A stretch of 64,000 nucleotides of DNA, taken from assembly GCA_036397635.1 (NCBI GenBank), contig DASWIP010000062.1:5111-69110 (forward strand). The letters are read 5' to 3'. The notes beneath the pieces are model-generated. The model was not told the DNA's origin. It was given only the letters and a program-made list of their open reading frames with translations, and made no database searches. The position numbers and the translations under genes were made by a program. This document shows, one piece after another, positions 1 through 9,228 of the stretch; position 1 is the first letter of the stretch; the number at the start of each line of letters is the position of its first letter. This DNA comes from DASWIP01 sp036397635. Its GTDB lineage: Bacteria; Actinomycetota; AC-67.

Positions 1-55
1 CGCCGCCGTAGCGGCAGGTGACCTTCTCGAACCGGATCAGGTCGGTGGGGTTCAT
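1..55 (-). CDS. ABC transporter ATP-binding protein, N-terminal fragment (metal uptake)
   Basis: Partial gene running off the left edge; only the first 18 codons are present. They read MNPTDLIRFEKVTCRYGG, which is how many ABC ATPases begin (first beta strand of the nucleotide-binding domain, before the Walker A loop). The ATG overlaps the stop of the binding-protein gene in an ATGA arrangement, so the two are translationally coupled. Next to a Zn/Mn binding lipoprotein it is most likely the ATPase of that importer (ZnuC/MntA type). The assignment rests on these few residues and on context. Confidence 0.7.
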   Translation of the reverse strand, partial: MNPTDLIRFEKVTCRYGG

Positions 56-1053
56 CCTCGGTACTCGGCGTTGCTTTCTGGATGCAGGTTGGAGGTGTCG
101 AGCTGCTCGAACGGCGTGACGTCGCCGCCGAGCGCCTCCATGAAGGTGCTGAAGTTGAACGTCATCATCGCCAGGAAGCTGTGATCGTGATCGCCCGCGT
201 CCCCCGGCAGGTCGTCGTCGCGCAACTCGTCCACGTAGCGGGCACCGGTCTCGCGCGCGATCTGCTCGAGCACCGGGCTGGGGAACACCTCGGAGCCGAA
301 GATCGCCGGCACCCCTTCGTCGCGGACCTGCTCGATCAGGCGCGCGACTTCGCGCGGGGTCGGCTCGGCGAGATCGGACGGCTGGATCGCGCCGATGATC
401 TCCCAGCCGTACTCGCGCGCGAAGTACGGGAACGAATCGTGATAGGTGAGCAGCTTCCTGTTCCCCGCCGGCACGGTCTCGGTCACTTCACGCACCAGCC
501 GGTCCAGCTCGTCGAGGCGCTGGGCGTAGGCGTCGAGGTTGCGCCGGAAGTACGCGGCATCGTCCGGGCGCAACGTGGAGAGCGTCTCGGTCACGATCTC
601 GGCGTATCGCTTCGCGTAGGGAGGGTTCGTCCACAGGTGCGGATTAGGATCGCCCTGCTCGCGTGGGAAGCTGAAGTCGTAGATGTACTCGTCGGGCGTG
701 ATGGTCAGGTCCCCGAGCTTCACGATCTTAACGCCGTCGCGGACGTTGGCCTCCGCGAGCACGCGTGTGGGCTCCTCGAGGTGCAGCCCGTTCATGATCA
801 CGACGTCCGCCTCGACGATGATGCGAGCATCGGTCGGCCGCGGCTCGAACTCGTGGCTGTTCTCGCCCTCCGGAACGAGGCCGGTGACGCGCACGCGGTC
901 GCCGCCGATGTTGGCGACGATGTTCGCGATCGGCGACACCGTCGCGGCAACCGCCAGCCGGTCGCCCGTCGACCCTGACGGACGATCAGGTGCACAGGCG
1001 CCCGCGACCACGGCGAGAGCGACGATCGCGACAGCGGATCGAACCCGGCGCAC
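52..1053 (-). CDS. metal ABC transporter substrate-binding lipoprotein (ZnuA/MntC family)
   Basis: Extracytoplasmic binding protein of a zinc or manganese importer, 333 residues. The N-terminus is a lipoprotein signal with lipobox AGAC (Cys20), so it is tethered to the outer face of the membrane. Candidate metal ligands are His67 (NSHEFEP), His139 (NPHLWTN), His205 (TYHDSFPYF) and an acidic residue near 255-280; a third His is more usual in zinc-type members, but Zn and Mn cannot be separated by eye. A His/Asp patch lies near residues 287-291. The start is GTG, preceded by an AGGAGG-type ribosome site. It overlaps the following ABC ATPase gene by four bases. A second system of this kind lies at about 26.9-29.4 kb. 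Confidence 0.9.
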   Translation of the reverse strand: MRRVRSAVAIVALAVVAGACAPDRPSGSTGDRLAVAATVSPIANIVANIGGDRVRVTGLVPEGENSHEFEPRPTDARIIVEADVVIMNGLHLEEPTRVLAEANVRDGVKIVKLGDLTITPDEYIYDFSFPREQGDPNPHLWTNPPYAKRYAEIVTETLSTLRPDDAAYFRRNLDAYAQRLDELDRLVREVTETVPAGNRKLLTYHDSFPYFAREYGWEIIGAIQPSDLAEPTPREVARLIEQVRDEGVPAIFGSEVFPSPVLEQIARETGARYVDELRDDDLPGDAGDHDHSFLAMMTFNFSTFMEALGGDVTPFEQLDTSNLHPESNAEYRG

Positions 1054-1110
1054 GGTCCTCCTCGTCGGCCCGGAAACCCTTGGGCCACGCTAACATCCCT
1101 CTGGTCCTTG

Positions 1111-1127
1111 TTGCAAGCAGCTTGCAA
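1111..1127. promoter_or_regulatory. perfect 7+7 inverted repeat upstream of the metal-uptake operon
   Basis: TTGCAAG-CAG-CTTGCAA lies 58 bases upstream of the binding-lipoprotein start, where a metalloregulator operator would be expected. It does not resemble the Zur-like boxes of the second zinc operon, which suggests a different regulator. The regulator's identity is unknown. Confidence 0.5.
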
Positions 1128-1192
1128 ATAGAACCGGCTGGAGACTGGCCCTTGCCTGGAACGAGCTTCGAGCGGCGCGCAGCGCAGCGCCG

Positions 1193-1939
1193 TCAGCGGT
1201 GCTCGGGGTTCGGGAAATCGAGTCGGGTCCCAGCGTCCCATTCCGAGCGCTGGTTGCCGTGCGCGGGGATGCCGCCGGCATCCTTCAGCATCCGCGCCAT
1301 GTGCAACAGGTTCCAGGTCATGAACGAGGTGTTGCGGTTAGTGAAGTCGTTCTCGGGGCCGCCCGAGCCGGGATCGAGGTAAGACGGACCGGGACCGGCT
1401 TCGCCGATCCAGCCGGCGTCGGCCTGCGGCGGGATCACGAACCCGAGGTGCTGTAGCGAGTACAGGATGTTCATCGAGCAGTGCTTGATCCCGTCCTCGT
1501 TGCCGGTGATCAAGCAACCGCCCACCCGGCCGTAGTAGATGTACTGACCCTTGTCGTTGAGCTCGCCCGACTGCCCGTAGAGGCGCTCGATCACCTTGGT
1601 GCACACCGATGATTTCTCGCCGAGCCAGATCGGCGAGCAGATCACCACGATGTCGGCGGCGCGCACCCTCGGGAAGATCTGCGGCCACTCGTCCCTCTCG
1701 AACCCGTGCTCGGTCATGTCCGGATAGACGCCGGGTGGGATGTCGTGATCGACGGCGCGGATCAGCTCGACCTCGACCTTGTTGCGACGCATCATCTCCA
1801 TCGAGATCGCCGCCAGCCCTTCGGTATGCGAGATCTCGGGCGAGCGCTTCAGCGTGCAACTGATGAACAACGCGCGCAGGTCCGAGAAGTCCCCGTCATG
1901 CTCCGCGCAGAGCTTCTCCATCCGCTCGGTCAACGCCAT
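1193..1939 (-). CDS. flavodoxin-family NAD(P)H-dependent oxidoreductase
   Basis: A 248-residue cytoplasmic protein of the NADPH-dependent FMN reductase / flavodoxin-fold group. It has the opening beta strand ALFISCTLKRSPE (residues 23-35), where the FMN phosphate loop would lie, and the second FMN-contact segment VVICSPIWLGEKSS (98-111), which is diagnostic of the fold. Such proteins reduce quinones, nitro compounds or metals, or act as FMN reductases; the substrate cannot be told here. ATG start with a G-rich ribosome site. It lies alone, with convergent or spaced neighbours. The C-terminal 50 residues are rich in Gly/Pro/Asn and outside the core. Confidence 0.8.
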   Translation of the reverse strand: MALTERMEKLCAEHDGDFSDLRALFISCTLKRSPEISHTEGLAAISMEMMRRNKVEVELIRAVDHDIPPGVYPDMTEHGFERDEWPQIFPRVRAADIVVICSPIWLGEKSSVCTKVIERLYGQSGELNDKGQYIYYGRVGGCLITGNEDGIKHCSMNILYSLQHLGFVIPPQADAGWIGEAGPGPSYLDPGSGGPENDFTNRNTSFMTWNLLHMARMLKDAGGIPAHGNQRSEWDAGTRLDFPNPEHR

Positions 1940-2027
1940 GGTTCCGTCCCCCCGACTCGTCGGCGACCCCTCGCCGCCGTGCGTCGGAAAGGCTACAACC
2001 CGCGACGCGTCCGGCGCGTTCCCGAGG

Positions 2028-2981
2028 CTAGGCCGACCATCGCTGCAAGAACGCCAGCGCCACCGCGGCGGCGTTCTCGGCGGCGAGCTGACGATAGACG
2101 AAGAACTGGAACGGGAAGCCCGGCAGCATCAGCGGGTCGCCCGACCCGTCGGAGAGCGCGCGGAAGGCGATGAACGGGATGCCGCTGTCCGCGGCGACGC
2201 GCGCGACCGCCGCGGTCTCCATGTCGGCGGCGTCGTAGTCCCCCACCGTGGGCGGGTTCTCGAAGTAGCCGAAGATGAAGCCGGGGTCGAGGAACGGCAC
2301 GATGCCGGTCACGAAGCCATCCGGATCGGGCGGCGCCGTCGTCTGCGCGCGACACGGCGAGCATCCGAACACGTCACCACCACCGGGGAAGCAGGGGAAA
2401 CGCCGCCCGCCGAACGGATCCGAGCTGCGCCCGTCGCCACCGATCAGGATCTGGGGTGTGCGGCCGAGATCCACGATGCCGACAGCGGTCGGATCCACGC
2501 CCACGCAGAGCGGATCACCCGCTGGGACCGTCGATGCGAGCGCGACCTCATCCGCGACGTCCTCAGCGACCGCGAGCATCGACGGGTCTGCCGCCACCCA
2601 GATCGCCCCGTCGTCGATGGTCCAGCGCGCGGGGACGATGACGTCGCCGATCGCCGTCCGGCCGCCCGAGACCCCCGAGAACACGACGGCGCCGAACTCG
2701 CACTGGTAGTTGTCCAGCGCGGCCCGGGTCGCCTGCTCGGCGTTGAGCAACCCGATCCCGGTCAGTGTGAGCACCACGTCGTGCCCGTGGAGCATGCCCC
2801 GGTAAAACGCGCGCCCGTCGATCACGTCGACGAGGGACACCTCTGTCTGGGCGAGCAGCGGATCGATCTCGCCGGGGAACGCCGCCAGCACGAGTGTCCT
2901 CGTGCCGCAGATGCTCGCGGAGGCCGGCGCGAGCGCGCTGCTCGCGGCGACGAGGGCAAGAATCATCGCAACACGGCTCAT
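2028..2981 (-). CDS. secreted nucleosidase/phosphorylase-superfamily protein
   Basis: 317 residues beginning with an N-terminal signal peptide (about residues 1-23, ending ASAS before ICGTR). The mature part has the purine nucleoside phosphorylase / MTA-SAH nucleosidase layout: an early ligand loop (GIGLLNA), VVFSGVSGG in the central strand, and the [11 protein letters not shown] segment followed by [10 protein letters not shown], equivalent to the purine/ribose-binding Met-Glu and catalytic Asp of MTAN enzymes. An insertion of about 80 residues with several cysteines ([14 protein letters not shown]) sits in the middle. An exported member of a normally cytoplasmic family suggests salvage of nucleosides outside the cell or an altered role. 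Family confident, substrate unknown. Confidence 0.75.
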   Translation of the reverse strand: MSRVAMILALVAASSALAPASASICGTRTLVLAAFPGEIDPLLAQTEVSLVDVIDGRAFYRGMLHGHDVVLTLTGIGLLNAEQATRAALDNYQCEFGAVVFSGVSGGRTAIGDVIVPARWTIDDGAIWVAADPSMLAVAEDVADEVALASTVPAGDPLCVGVDPTAVGIVDLGRTPQILIGGDGRSSDPFGGRRFPCFPGGGDVFGCSPCRAQTTAPPDPDGFVTGIVPFLDPGFIFGYFENPPTVGDYDAADMETAAVARVAADSGIPFIAFRALSDGSGDPLMLPGFPFQFFVYRQLAAENAAAVALAFLQRWSA

Positions 2982-3039
2982 TCCTCATGATTCGTGCGAA
3001 AAGCGCGCAGTCCTGCTCGCGAAGGGTACGCACCAGAGA

Positions 3040-3073
3040 TACGCGGCATCGTCCGGACGCAACGCCGAGAGCG
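3040..3073. repeat. short copy of an internal znuA-family segment
   Basis: These 34 bases match positions 551-584 (inside the first metal-binding lipoprotein gene) at 31 of 34 positions in the same orientation. Here they lie in the 234-base non-coding gap between the nucleosidase and tadE. The gap shows nothing else recognised apart from a ribosome site for tadE. Confidence 0.4.
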
Positions 3074-3215
3074 GACTAGTCCTTCTTACCGACCTCGAGT
3101 ACCGCAAAACGGGCGGGGCGGAACCACCCCCATTGGGGCCTATTGGCGACCCGGGACGACGCCGACGATACGGGCAGGCACGGAAAGTCGGCGTGCGCCC
3201 ACGCGGGGGAGCTTG

Positions 3216-3782
3216 ATGGTCGGGAGAGAGATCGGAAGGAAGGCCAGACAGGAACGCGGAGCGGCCGCGACCGAGTTCGCGATCATCGCCCCGCTGTTCT
3301 TCATGCTCATCATGGGATTGATCACCGGCGGGCTCGCGCTGGACGGCAAGAACACCCTGACCAGCGCCGCGCGTGAGGCCGCCCGCTTCGGCGCAACGCT
3401 GGCGACGGAGTCAACCACCGGGATGCCCGACGACTGGTTCGAGGAGATCGCCACGGTGGCGACCCAGACCGCCGCCGGCCAGCTCGCGAACGGCGTCGAG
3501 GGCCGCATGGTCTGCGTGGCCTACGTCGGCTACCGTCCGAGCCGCGCCTCGAGCACCGACTGGACGCGCAAGCGCGTCGAGACGTCCACGGGCGTGACGT
3601 ACACGAACGGCAGCGTCGGCACCCCCTCGTCCTGGTGCTTCGACGACGGCCGGGGAACCGGCGGCGAGCGGCGCGTGCAAGTACTCGTCGAGCGGGACAC
3701 ATACCTGAACGCCGTCCTTGTTCACATGACCTTCAAGCTCACCGCCGACGCTACCGGGCGCTACGAGCCCGTGACGTCGTGA
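3216..3782 (+). CDS. TadE-like pilus/surface assembly protein
   Basis: 188 residues. The N-terminus RQERGAAATEFAIIAPLFF is the prepilin-like motif of TadE proteins: a Gly, then a Glu five residues into a hydrophobic stretch that is the single membrane segment (about residues 20-45). The rest faces outside. TadE/TadG pseudopilins belong to tight-adherence (Flp) pilus or actinobacterial Tad-like export systems. The ATG at 3216 was chosen over upstream starts because a GGGGGAG ribosome site precedes it and it places the motif at the N-terminus. It overlaps the next gene (GTGA), so the pair is co-translated. No Tad ATPase or peptidase is in the window. Confidence 0.8.
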   Translation: MVGREIGRKARQERGAAATEFAIIAPLFFMLIMGLITGGLALDGKNTLTSAAREAARFGATLATESTTGMPDDWFEEIATVATQTAAGQLANGVEGRMVCVAYVGYRPSRASSTDWTRKRVETSTGVTYTNGSVGTPSSWCFDDGRGTGGERRVQVLVERDTYLNAVLVHMTFKLTADATGRYEPVTS

Positions 3783-5476
3783 ACAGGCTCAGCGCGCGCG
3801 TGCGGGACGAACGCGGAGCCGTCCTGCTGATCTTCTCGATCCTTCTGGTCGTGCTCTGCATCGTGGTGGCGACCGTGCTCGACCTGGGCGCCCTGCGAGC
3901 CGATGCCAGCGAGGGTCAAAGCGTTGCCGACTTCGCGGCGACGGCCGGAGCGGCTGAGCTGGCCCCCGGCGGGGGCAGCTCGGTCCAAGAGGCGTGTCGC
4001 ACCGCCTGGGGATACTTCCTCGCCAATTCCCCCGAAGCCCCGATGGGCCAGCCGGATCCGTGCGGCACCTTCCAGGGGATGCCGACGTGCACGGCGCTGT
4101 CGCTTCCGCCGACACGATCGGCGATCGGCATCGTCGGGCCGTTCACGGTGACGATCAGCTACCCGATCCTCGACGCGGATCCGCTGATGGCCGGCCGCGT
4201 GGTCCAAGCCATCGACGGTGACGCCTGCAGTCGCATCGGAGTCACGATCAGCCGCCATCGAGCATACGGCTTCGGCGCGGTCACCGGCGCGAGCGGCCAG
4301 ACCACCACCATGACCGCCGTCGCACGGTCGGGCGCGGACACGGGTGCTGCGACGCAGCCGGTTTCGTTGCTGCTCCTTGATCCCGCCGGGTGCAACGCGC
4401 TGAACGCAAGTGGGCAGGCGCGCGTCGTCATCGGTTCCAGCGGCGGCTATCCCGGGATCATCGCGATCGATTCCAGCGGCACTGAGCTGAACGCGCCGCC
4501 CGGCCAGAGCGCTCGGAACTGTGGCGCGAACACCTATGTGATCGACGCGGTGGGCACCCAGAACTCGCTGATCGACGCCGGCAGCGGCTTCGACGACGAA
4601 GGGAACACCATCCCCGGAGCGATCTACAGCTTCGCCTTGATGCCCGGCCAGGGGAACACCAAAGCCTACGAGGAGGCCGACGTGTTCGCGGGACGACTCA
4701 CGCCGCGGCCGATCGGGCACGAGCGGATCACGCGTGCACCGGTGGATCACCGGTACAACTGCAAGATCCAGAACGCGTGCGTGCGTGCCGCGACGGAAAC
4801 AGCGCAGATCGACGCCCTGCGGGCCTACGTCGGGACGTCGGGTGCCCCGCCCGGGTTCAGGGAGTTCCCCCGGGACATGCTCGGCGGGCAGTGCAGCATG
4901 CAGCCATCGACCCCGGCGGTGCTGTTCCTGGGCGACTGGTGGATCAACTGCACGAACTTCTCCCTGGCCAACACGGCGACGTTCACCGGCGGCAACGTGA
5001 TCTTCCAGGGGAACGTGACAGTCGGATCCTCAGGCGGCATCATCATGAACCCCGTTCCGACCACCGACCGGTGGGTGTACTTCCGCAACGGCTCGTTCAC
5101 CAAGAATTCGCAGGCGTCGATCAACCTCGACCGGACATTCGTCTACCTCAACAATGGCCGTATCTCGTTCGGAGCCGGTTCGGGCATCACGCGGTGGATC
5201 GCTCCACTCGAGGGTCCCTTCGAGGACCTGACGTTGTGGTCCGAGTCAACACTGCAGCACGACCTCGGCGGTCAGGCGTCGTTGGAACTCGTCGGCGTGT
5301 TCTTCACACCGAACGCCCTGCCCTTCCGATACACGGGGCAGGGCGGCCAGAACCAAGCCGACGCGCAATTCATCGCCTACCGGATGGAGGTCACGGGGCA
5401 AGGTACCTTGATGATGACGGTGAACCCGGACCGATCCGTGCCGATCCCGCTCAGCGGCATCGGCCTTATCCGGTAG
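3779..5476 (+). CDS. TadG-like surface protein with large extracellular domain
   Basis: 565 residues from a GTG that overlaps the tadE stop. One N-terminal membrane segment (AVLLIFSILLVVLCIVVATV, about residues 14-33) is followed by ADASEGQSVADFAATAGAAEL, the usual TadG region of small side chains. The remaining 500 residues are extracellular. The last 180 are rich in Gly, Asn, Ser and Thr with alternating hydrophobics (FTGGNVIFQGNVTVGSSGG), a pattern that fits a beta-helix or beta-sandwich. Unlike its partner it lacks the Glu of the prepilin motif (RGAVLLIF). A surface or adhesive role is inferred from family and topology. Confidence 0.7.
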   Translation: MNRLSARVRDERGAVLLIFSILLVVLCIVVATVLDLGALRADASEGQSVADFAATAGAAELAPGGGSSVQEACRTAWGYFLANSPEAPMGQPDPCGTFQGMPTCTALSLPPTRSAIGIVGPFTVTISYPILDADPLMAGRVVQAIDGDACSRIGVTISRHRAYGFGAVTGASGQTTTMTAVARSGADTGAATQPVSLLLLDPAGCNALNASGQARVVIGSSGGYPGIIAIDSSGTELNAPPGQSARNCGANTYVIDAVGTQNSLIDAGSGFDDEGNTIPGAIYSFALMPGQGNTKAYEEADVFAGRLTPRPIGHERITRAPVDHRYNCKIQNACVRAATETAQIDALRAYVGTSGAPPGFREFPRDMLGGQCSMQPSTPAVLFLGDWWINCTNFSLANTATFTGGNVIFQGNVTVGSSGGIIMNPVPTTDRWVYFRNGSFTKNSQASINLDRTFVYLNNGRISFGAGSGITRWIAPLEGPFEDLTLWSESTLQHDLGGQASLELVGVFFTPNALPFRYTGQGGQNQADAQFIAYRMEVTGQGTLMMTVNPDRSVPIPLSGIGLIR

Positions 5477-5488
5477 TCGGGCGCGTGG

Positions 5489-6025
5489 TCAGCCCTTGTT
5501 CTCGTACACGGGCACGATCATGCCGCGCGCGATCGCCTGCATGAACAGGTTGAAGCCGAGCAGCGCAGGCGGAGCGTTCTCGTTAAGGTCGAGCTTCTCG
5601 GTCCCGACCGCGTGGACGACGAAGAAGTAGCGGTGCGGGCCATGACCCGGCGGTGGCGCGGCGCCGAGGAACCCGGTCAGTCCGCCGTCGTTACGGAGTT
5701 GGATCGCGCCGTCGGGCAGCCCGGACCCCTTCTCGTCCCCCGCGCCGGCCGGCAGCGACGTGACGCTCGCGGGGATGTTGAAGACCGACCAGTGCCAGAA
5801 CCCGCTCGCGGTGGGCGCGTCCGGATCGAAGCAGGTGACTGCGAAGCTGCGCGTTTCGGCGGGGAAACCTCTCCAGGAGAGCTGCGGTGAGACGTCCTCG
5901 CCTCCGGCGCCGAAGATACCGCTGAGCTGAGGCGTGGGGAGTGTCTCGCCGTCGCGGACGTCCTCGCTCGTCACCTGGAACGAGGGAAGTTTCGGCGATG
6001 CAGCATAGGGATCGTAGGTCTTCAT
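5489..6025 (-). CDS. YbhB/YbcL-type PEBP (Raf kinase inhibitor-like) protein
   Basis: 178 residues, no signal peptide. It matches the bacterial phosphatidylethanolamine-binding-protein family: [11 protein letters not shown] and [25 protein letters not shown] (about residues 46-85), containing the conserved DPDAP and HW ligand-pocket residues, then a late [13 protein letters not shown] segment. The biochemical role of bacterial PEBPs is unclear, probably ligand or anion binding. ATG start with a GGAGG site. Convergent with the tadE/tadG pair, with only 12 bases between stops. Confidence 0.9.
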   Translation of the reverse strand: MKTYDPYAASPKLPSFQVTSEDVRDGETLPTPQLSGIFGAGGEDVSPQLSWRGFPAETRSFAVTCFDPDAPTASGFWHWSVFNIPASVTSLPAGAGDEKGSGLPDGAIQLRNDGGLTGFLGAAPPPGHGPHRYFFVVHAVGTEKLDLNENAPPALLGFNLFMQAIARGMIVPVYENKG

Positions 6026-6095
6026 CGCGGACCTCCTCGGCCATCGCTTGCGCTCGAACCCTACTCCGCCGCGCGCGCCGGATGCACCCGAGGGG

Positions 6096-6932
6096 TCAGA
6101 CGGTGAGGTCGAGCGCGACGCCGGCGATCAGCATCAACGGGTACGGGCCCGCGTAGCGCGCCTCGAAATCGAGCCGACCTCCGAGCGACACGAACGGCTC
6201 GATCTCGTCCTCGATGGTGCCGGAGGCGGAGGGCATCGAGTAATCGAGCTCGGCTTCGCCGACGGCCTGCACCGCCGCGTCCATCATCCCGACGACGAGT
6301 TGCCGCGGCGTCTCCCACGACAGCGTGATCCCCTCGGCGTGGCCCACCGGCCCTGCGTAGGCGTGGGTTCCGCCGTCGAAGTGCGTCTGGTCGAAGTCGA
6401 AGACCTCGCCGGTGCCGACGGGTGTGCATCGGTGCGAGCCTCCGACGCGAACGTCGGCACCCCACCAGTCGTTCGGGAACGCGCGCCCACCGTCGGATCC
6501 GAATCCCACGAGGAAATAGGTGCCGGGCGCCAGACCGGGACGAGGATGCGCCGCTTGGTGGTAGAAGGGTCCGTCGGGGCCCGGATGCTCCTGGCGGGCG
6601 ACACGCGTTCCGTCGACGTCCACCACGACCGCGCGCGGCGCTGAGCCCACAGACTCGACGCGGAACGACACGATGTCCAAGGTCGCGGCGTCGATGATCA
6701 GCATGCCCTGCGCGAGGTGCCAGCTCTCCGGCCCGGCAAAGCGTCCGGGACGGCCGCCGTGCTTCTCGATCGAGACGAAGTCCGTTCCTTCGGGAAGCTC
6801 GAGGCGCGCGGCGCTGTACCCGGGGGTCGGGCCCCCGAACACGCAGGTCGTGATCGCGGCGGCGCGCGCGCCCAGCGTGCTCGACAGGGTCGCGAGCAGC
6901 GTAGCGAGAACGAGCACCCTCCGGCCGGTCAT
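6096..6932 (-). CDS. secreted protein of unknown function
   Basis: 278 residues from the ATG at 6932, chosen because it begins a clear signal peptide ([26 protein letters not shown] split by cleavage near residue 26); a longer frame upstream has no such start. The mature part is acidic and rich in Gly, aromatic residues and His, with [13 protein letters not shown] and [14 protein letters not shown] in the middle and two cysteines. It looks like an all-beta extracellular domain. No family recognised. It is divergent from the beta-propeller gene, with 160 bases between starts. Confidence 0.65.
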   Translation of the reverse strand: MTGRRVLVLATLLATLSSTLGARAAAITTCVFGGPTPGYSAARLELPEGTDFVSIEKHGGRPGRFAGPESWHLAQGMLIIDAATLDIVSFRVESVGSAPRAVVVDVDGTRVARQEHPGPDGPFYHQAAHPRPGLAPGTYFLVGFGSDGGRAFPNDWWGADVRVGGSHRCTPVGTGEVFDFDQTHFDGGTHAYAGPVGHAEGITLSWETPRQLVVGMMDAAVQAVGEAELDYSMPSASGTIEDEIEPFVSLGGRLDFEARYAGPYPLMLIAGVALDLTV

Positions 6933-7092
6933 GACCTCATGTTTGGCGCTTCCCCGGCAGATTCCTCCCTCGGACACAGGGGGATTCCCGCGGCCCGGCC
7001 GATGCGGCTGAGTACGAGGGTTCGGGCAGGAGACGACGGCCACGTGGCGAAGGAGGAATCTGCACGGACCGCCGACGATAGAACGGCCTCTG

Positions 7093-8715
7093 GTGACGGA
7101 TATCTCCTTGACGAACAGACGGGCAGCAGCCGGGGCCCTGGTGCTGGCGCTGCTGGTGTCGGGCGCGGTTTCGTCGCACGCGCACGAGGTGTCCTGCGCG
7201 CCCCCATTGCCCTTCGGCGGGGACTGGTCGCAGATCGCCAACCAGCCGACCGGCGATCGCGTGCAGCCCAACGAGAGGATCATCGACGCCTCGCTGGCGG
7301 CCACGCTGGCCCCGGCGTGGACCTTCGACGCGGATCGCTGGACCCTGATGCAGAACAACGAGATCACCGGCTATCCGATCATCGCCGACGGGTGCGTCTA
7401 CGTCGGCTCGTCGCTGGCCACGTTCGGGCCCGAAGGCTGGGTCTTCGCGATCAACGCCGACACCGGCGAGCTGGTGTGGCGCCTGAAGACCAAAGGCGGG
7501 GTGTACAACACGGTCGCGGTGAACGATGGCGTGGTCTATGCGTTCGTGTCTCGCGTCTCCAGCCCCTACGTCGCGGCGATCGACCAGCAGACCGGACAGG
7601 TGATCTGGGAGACCACGGTCGATAACCAGATCGGCTCGGACGCGGTCGCAAGCCCGGTCGTATACGACGGGATGGTGTGGGTGGGCGTCTCCGGCACCGC
7701 GGCCGAGGTCAATGAGGGCGACCGTTCAACCTTTCAGGGGAACCAAGTGCTGCTCGACGCCGAGACCGGCGCGGAGCTGAGCAAGACATGGACGATCCCA
7801 CCGGAGTTTTGGCTCGACGAGTACGCCGGCGGAGCGGTGTGGTCGACGATGGCGGTCGATCCCGAGACCTCGTACGGCTATGTCGGCACCGGAAACCCGT
7901 TCGACTACGACAGCGAGTACGAAACGACGAACTCGATCCTGAAGATGGACCTGGCGCGCGCGCGCGACGCCGAAGGCAACGCGGTGCCGTCGCAGACGGT
8001 CACGAACCCGACGTTCGGCGAGATCGTTGACTTCTATAAGGGCACCATCGAGGAGTACCTGCCGGCGGCAGCCGACGTTGTGCCCTGTCAGGAACTCGAG
8101 GAGATCTCCGGCGTGTTCGCCCTCGGCCTTGAGTGCCTGCACCTCGACCTGGACTTCGGCGCGATGCCGAACATCTTCCGCGACGATTCGGGACGCAAAC
8201 TGGTGGGCGCCGGCCAGAAGTCCGGGGTGTATCACGCCGTGGACGCCGCGACGATGGAGCCCGTGTGGACCTCGCTGCTCGGCGTGCCATCGCCGGTCGG
8301 CGGGATCGTCGGGTCGGCCGCCTACGACGGGCAGGACATCATCGGGCCGCACACCATCGGCGGCTACCTGTGGTCGGTCGAGAAGAACCAGGGCGACCTG
8401 AACTGGGTCTCGCCGGTCGGCTCGGGCATCAACTGGGGGCCTCCAGTCACGATCGCGAACCGGATCGCCTACACCGTGGACCTGGCCGGGTTCCTAGACG
8501 CCTACGACGTGCAGACCGGGCTGCCGCTGCTGCACCGGCCGCTATTCCTCGGCGCCGACACCCGGGAGCGCCCGCCGCTGTCCTGGGGCGGGGTTTCGAT
8601 CGCGCGCGGCACGGTCTATGCGAGCGCCGGCGTCGGGCTCACCTCGGCGGGGATGCCGTCGTTGCCGACCGGCTTCGTGATCGCCTTCCGGCCCACCGGG
8701 ATCCCCCGGCCGTAG
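7093..8715 (+). CDS. secreted PQQ-type beta-propeller protein
   Basis: 540 residues starting at GTG with a signal peptide (hydrophobic core about 10-30, cleavage near SSHA-HE). The mature protein consists of repeated blades of the PQQ/quinoprotein kind: VYVGSSLATFGPEGWVFAIN, then DTGELVWRLKTKGG, IDQQTGQVIWET, VDAATMEPVWTSLLG and a final YDVQTGLPLLHRP. The A-x-D-x-x-T-G-x-x-x-W signature recurs several times. Such folds either bind PQQ as dehydrogenases or are structural scaffolds; a cytochrome domain is absent. Function of this member is not known; it probably acts outside the membrane. Confidence 0.8.
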   Translation: MTDISLTNRRAAAGALVLALLVSGAVSSHAHEVSCAPPLPFGGDWSQIANQPTGDRVQPNERIIDASLAATLAPAWTFDADRWTLMQNNEITGYPIIADGCVYVGSSLATFGPEGWVFAINADTGELVWRLKTKGGVYNTVAVNDGVVYAFVSRVSSPYVAAIDQQTGQVIWETTVDNQIGSDAVASPVVYDGMVWVGVSGTAAEVNEGDRSTFQGNQVLLDAETGAELSKTWTIPPEFWLDEYAGGAVWSTMAVDPETSYGYVGTGNPFDYDSEYETTNSILKMDLARARDAEGNAVPSQTVTNPTFGEIVDFYKGTIEEYLPAAADVVPCQELEEISGVFALGLECLHLDLDFGAMPNIFRDDSGRKLVGAGQKSGVYHAVDAATMEPVWTSLLGVPSPVGGIVGSAAYDGQDIIGPHTIGGYLWSVEKNQGDLNWVSPVGSGINWGPPVTIANRIAYTVDLAGFLDAYDVQTGLPLLHRPLFLGADTRERPPLSWGGVSIARGTVYASAGVGLTSAGMPSLPTGFVIAFRPTGIPRP

Positions 8716-8755
8716 CGCGATCGACCGTCAGGCCGAACGGCGAACGTCGGACCAC

Positions 8756-8962
8756 TCAGGCTGAGCGGCGGCCGTCGGACCCGAGCACCAGCTTCGCCAG
8801 CTGCTTGCCGTTCTTGGACTCGGGGTGGGTCGCGAGCACGTGCTCGGCGATATAGGGAACCGAACCCTGCGCGCGGCAGGCTGGGCAGGTGATGATGTCG
8901 TCGGACGGGCGCGCGCCCAGGATGAGCGCCACCCGGTCCCAGTCGATCGTCCCCCTCCGCAT
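8756..8962 (-). CDS. small protein with C2H2-like zinc site
   Basis: 68 residues if started at the ATG at 8962 (an upstream GTG/ATG would add 11 or more). It contains CPACRAQGSVPYIAEHVLATHP, a Cys-x2-Cys...His-x4-His arrangement that would fit one zinc-finger. The rest is charged and ends GSDGRRSA. No family recognised; a nucleic-acid-binding or regulatory role would be a guess. It lies alone; the 266 bases to its right up to 9228 hold no recognised gene, only the ribosome site of the next gene. Confidence 0.5.
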   Translation of the reverse strand: MRRGTIDWDRVALILGARPSDDIITCPACRAQGSVPYIAEHVLATHPESKNGKQLAKLVLGSDGRRSA

Positions 8963-9228
8963 GCTCCATAGCGTACCCGCACGCGGCGGATCCATGCCTG
9001 GGAGTTTCTCTCAGCGTCCACGAAAGCGCAGCCGCCGGTCCTCGGCTCGCATGATTCCCCGCGAGCGCGTCGGGACATCCCGAAGGGACGGGCAGGCATG
9101 ACCCGAGAACGCTGGTACCCGTTGGGAGGCACGAAGATCCGCCCCCGCTCGTTGTGGCGACACCAGCAGGGGTGTGCTCCTCCGGCGCGAAACCTCAGAT
9201 CGAGGAACGTTTGGAAGGAGCAACGATC

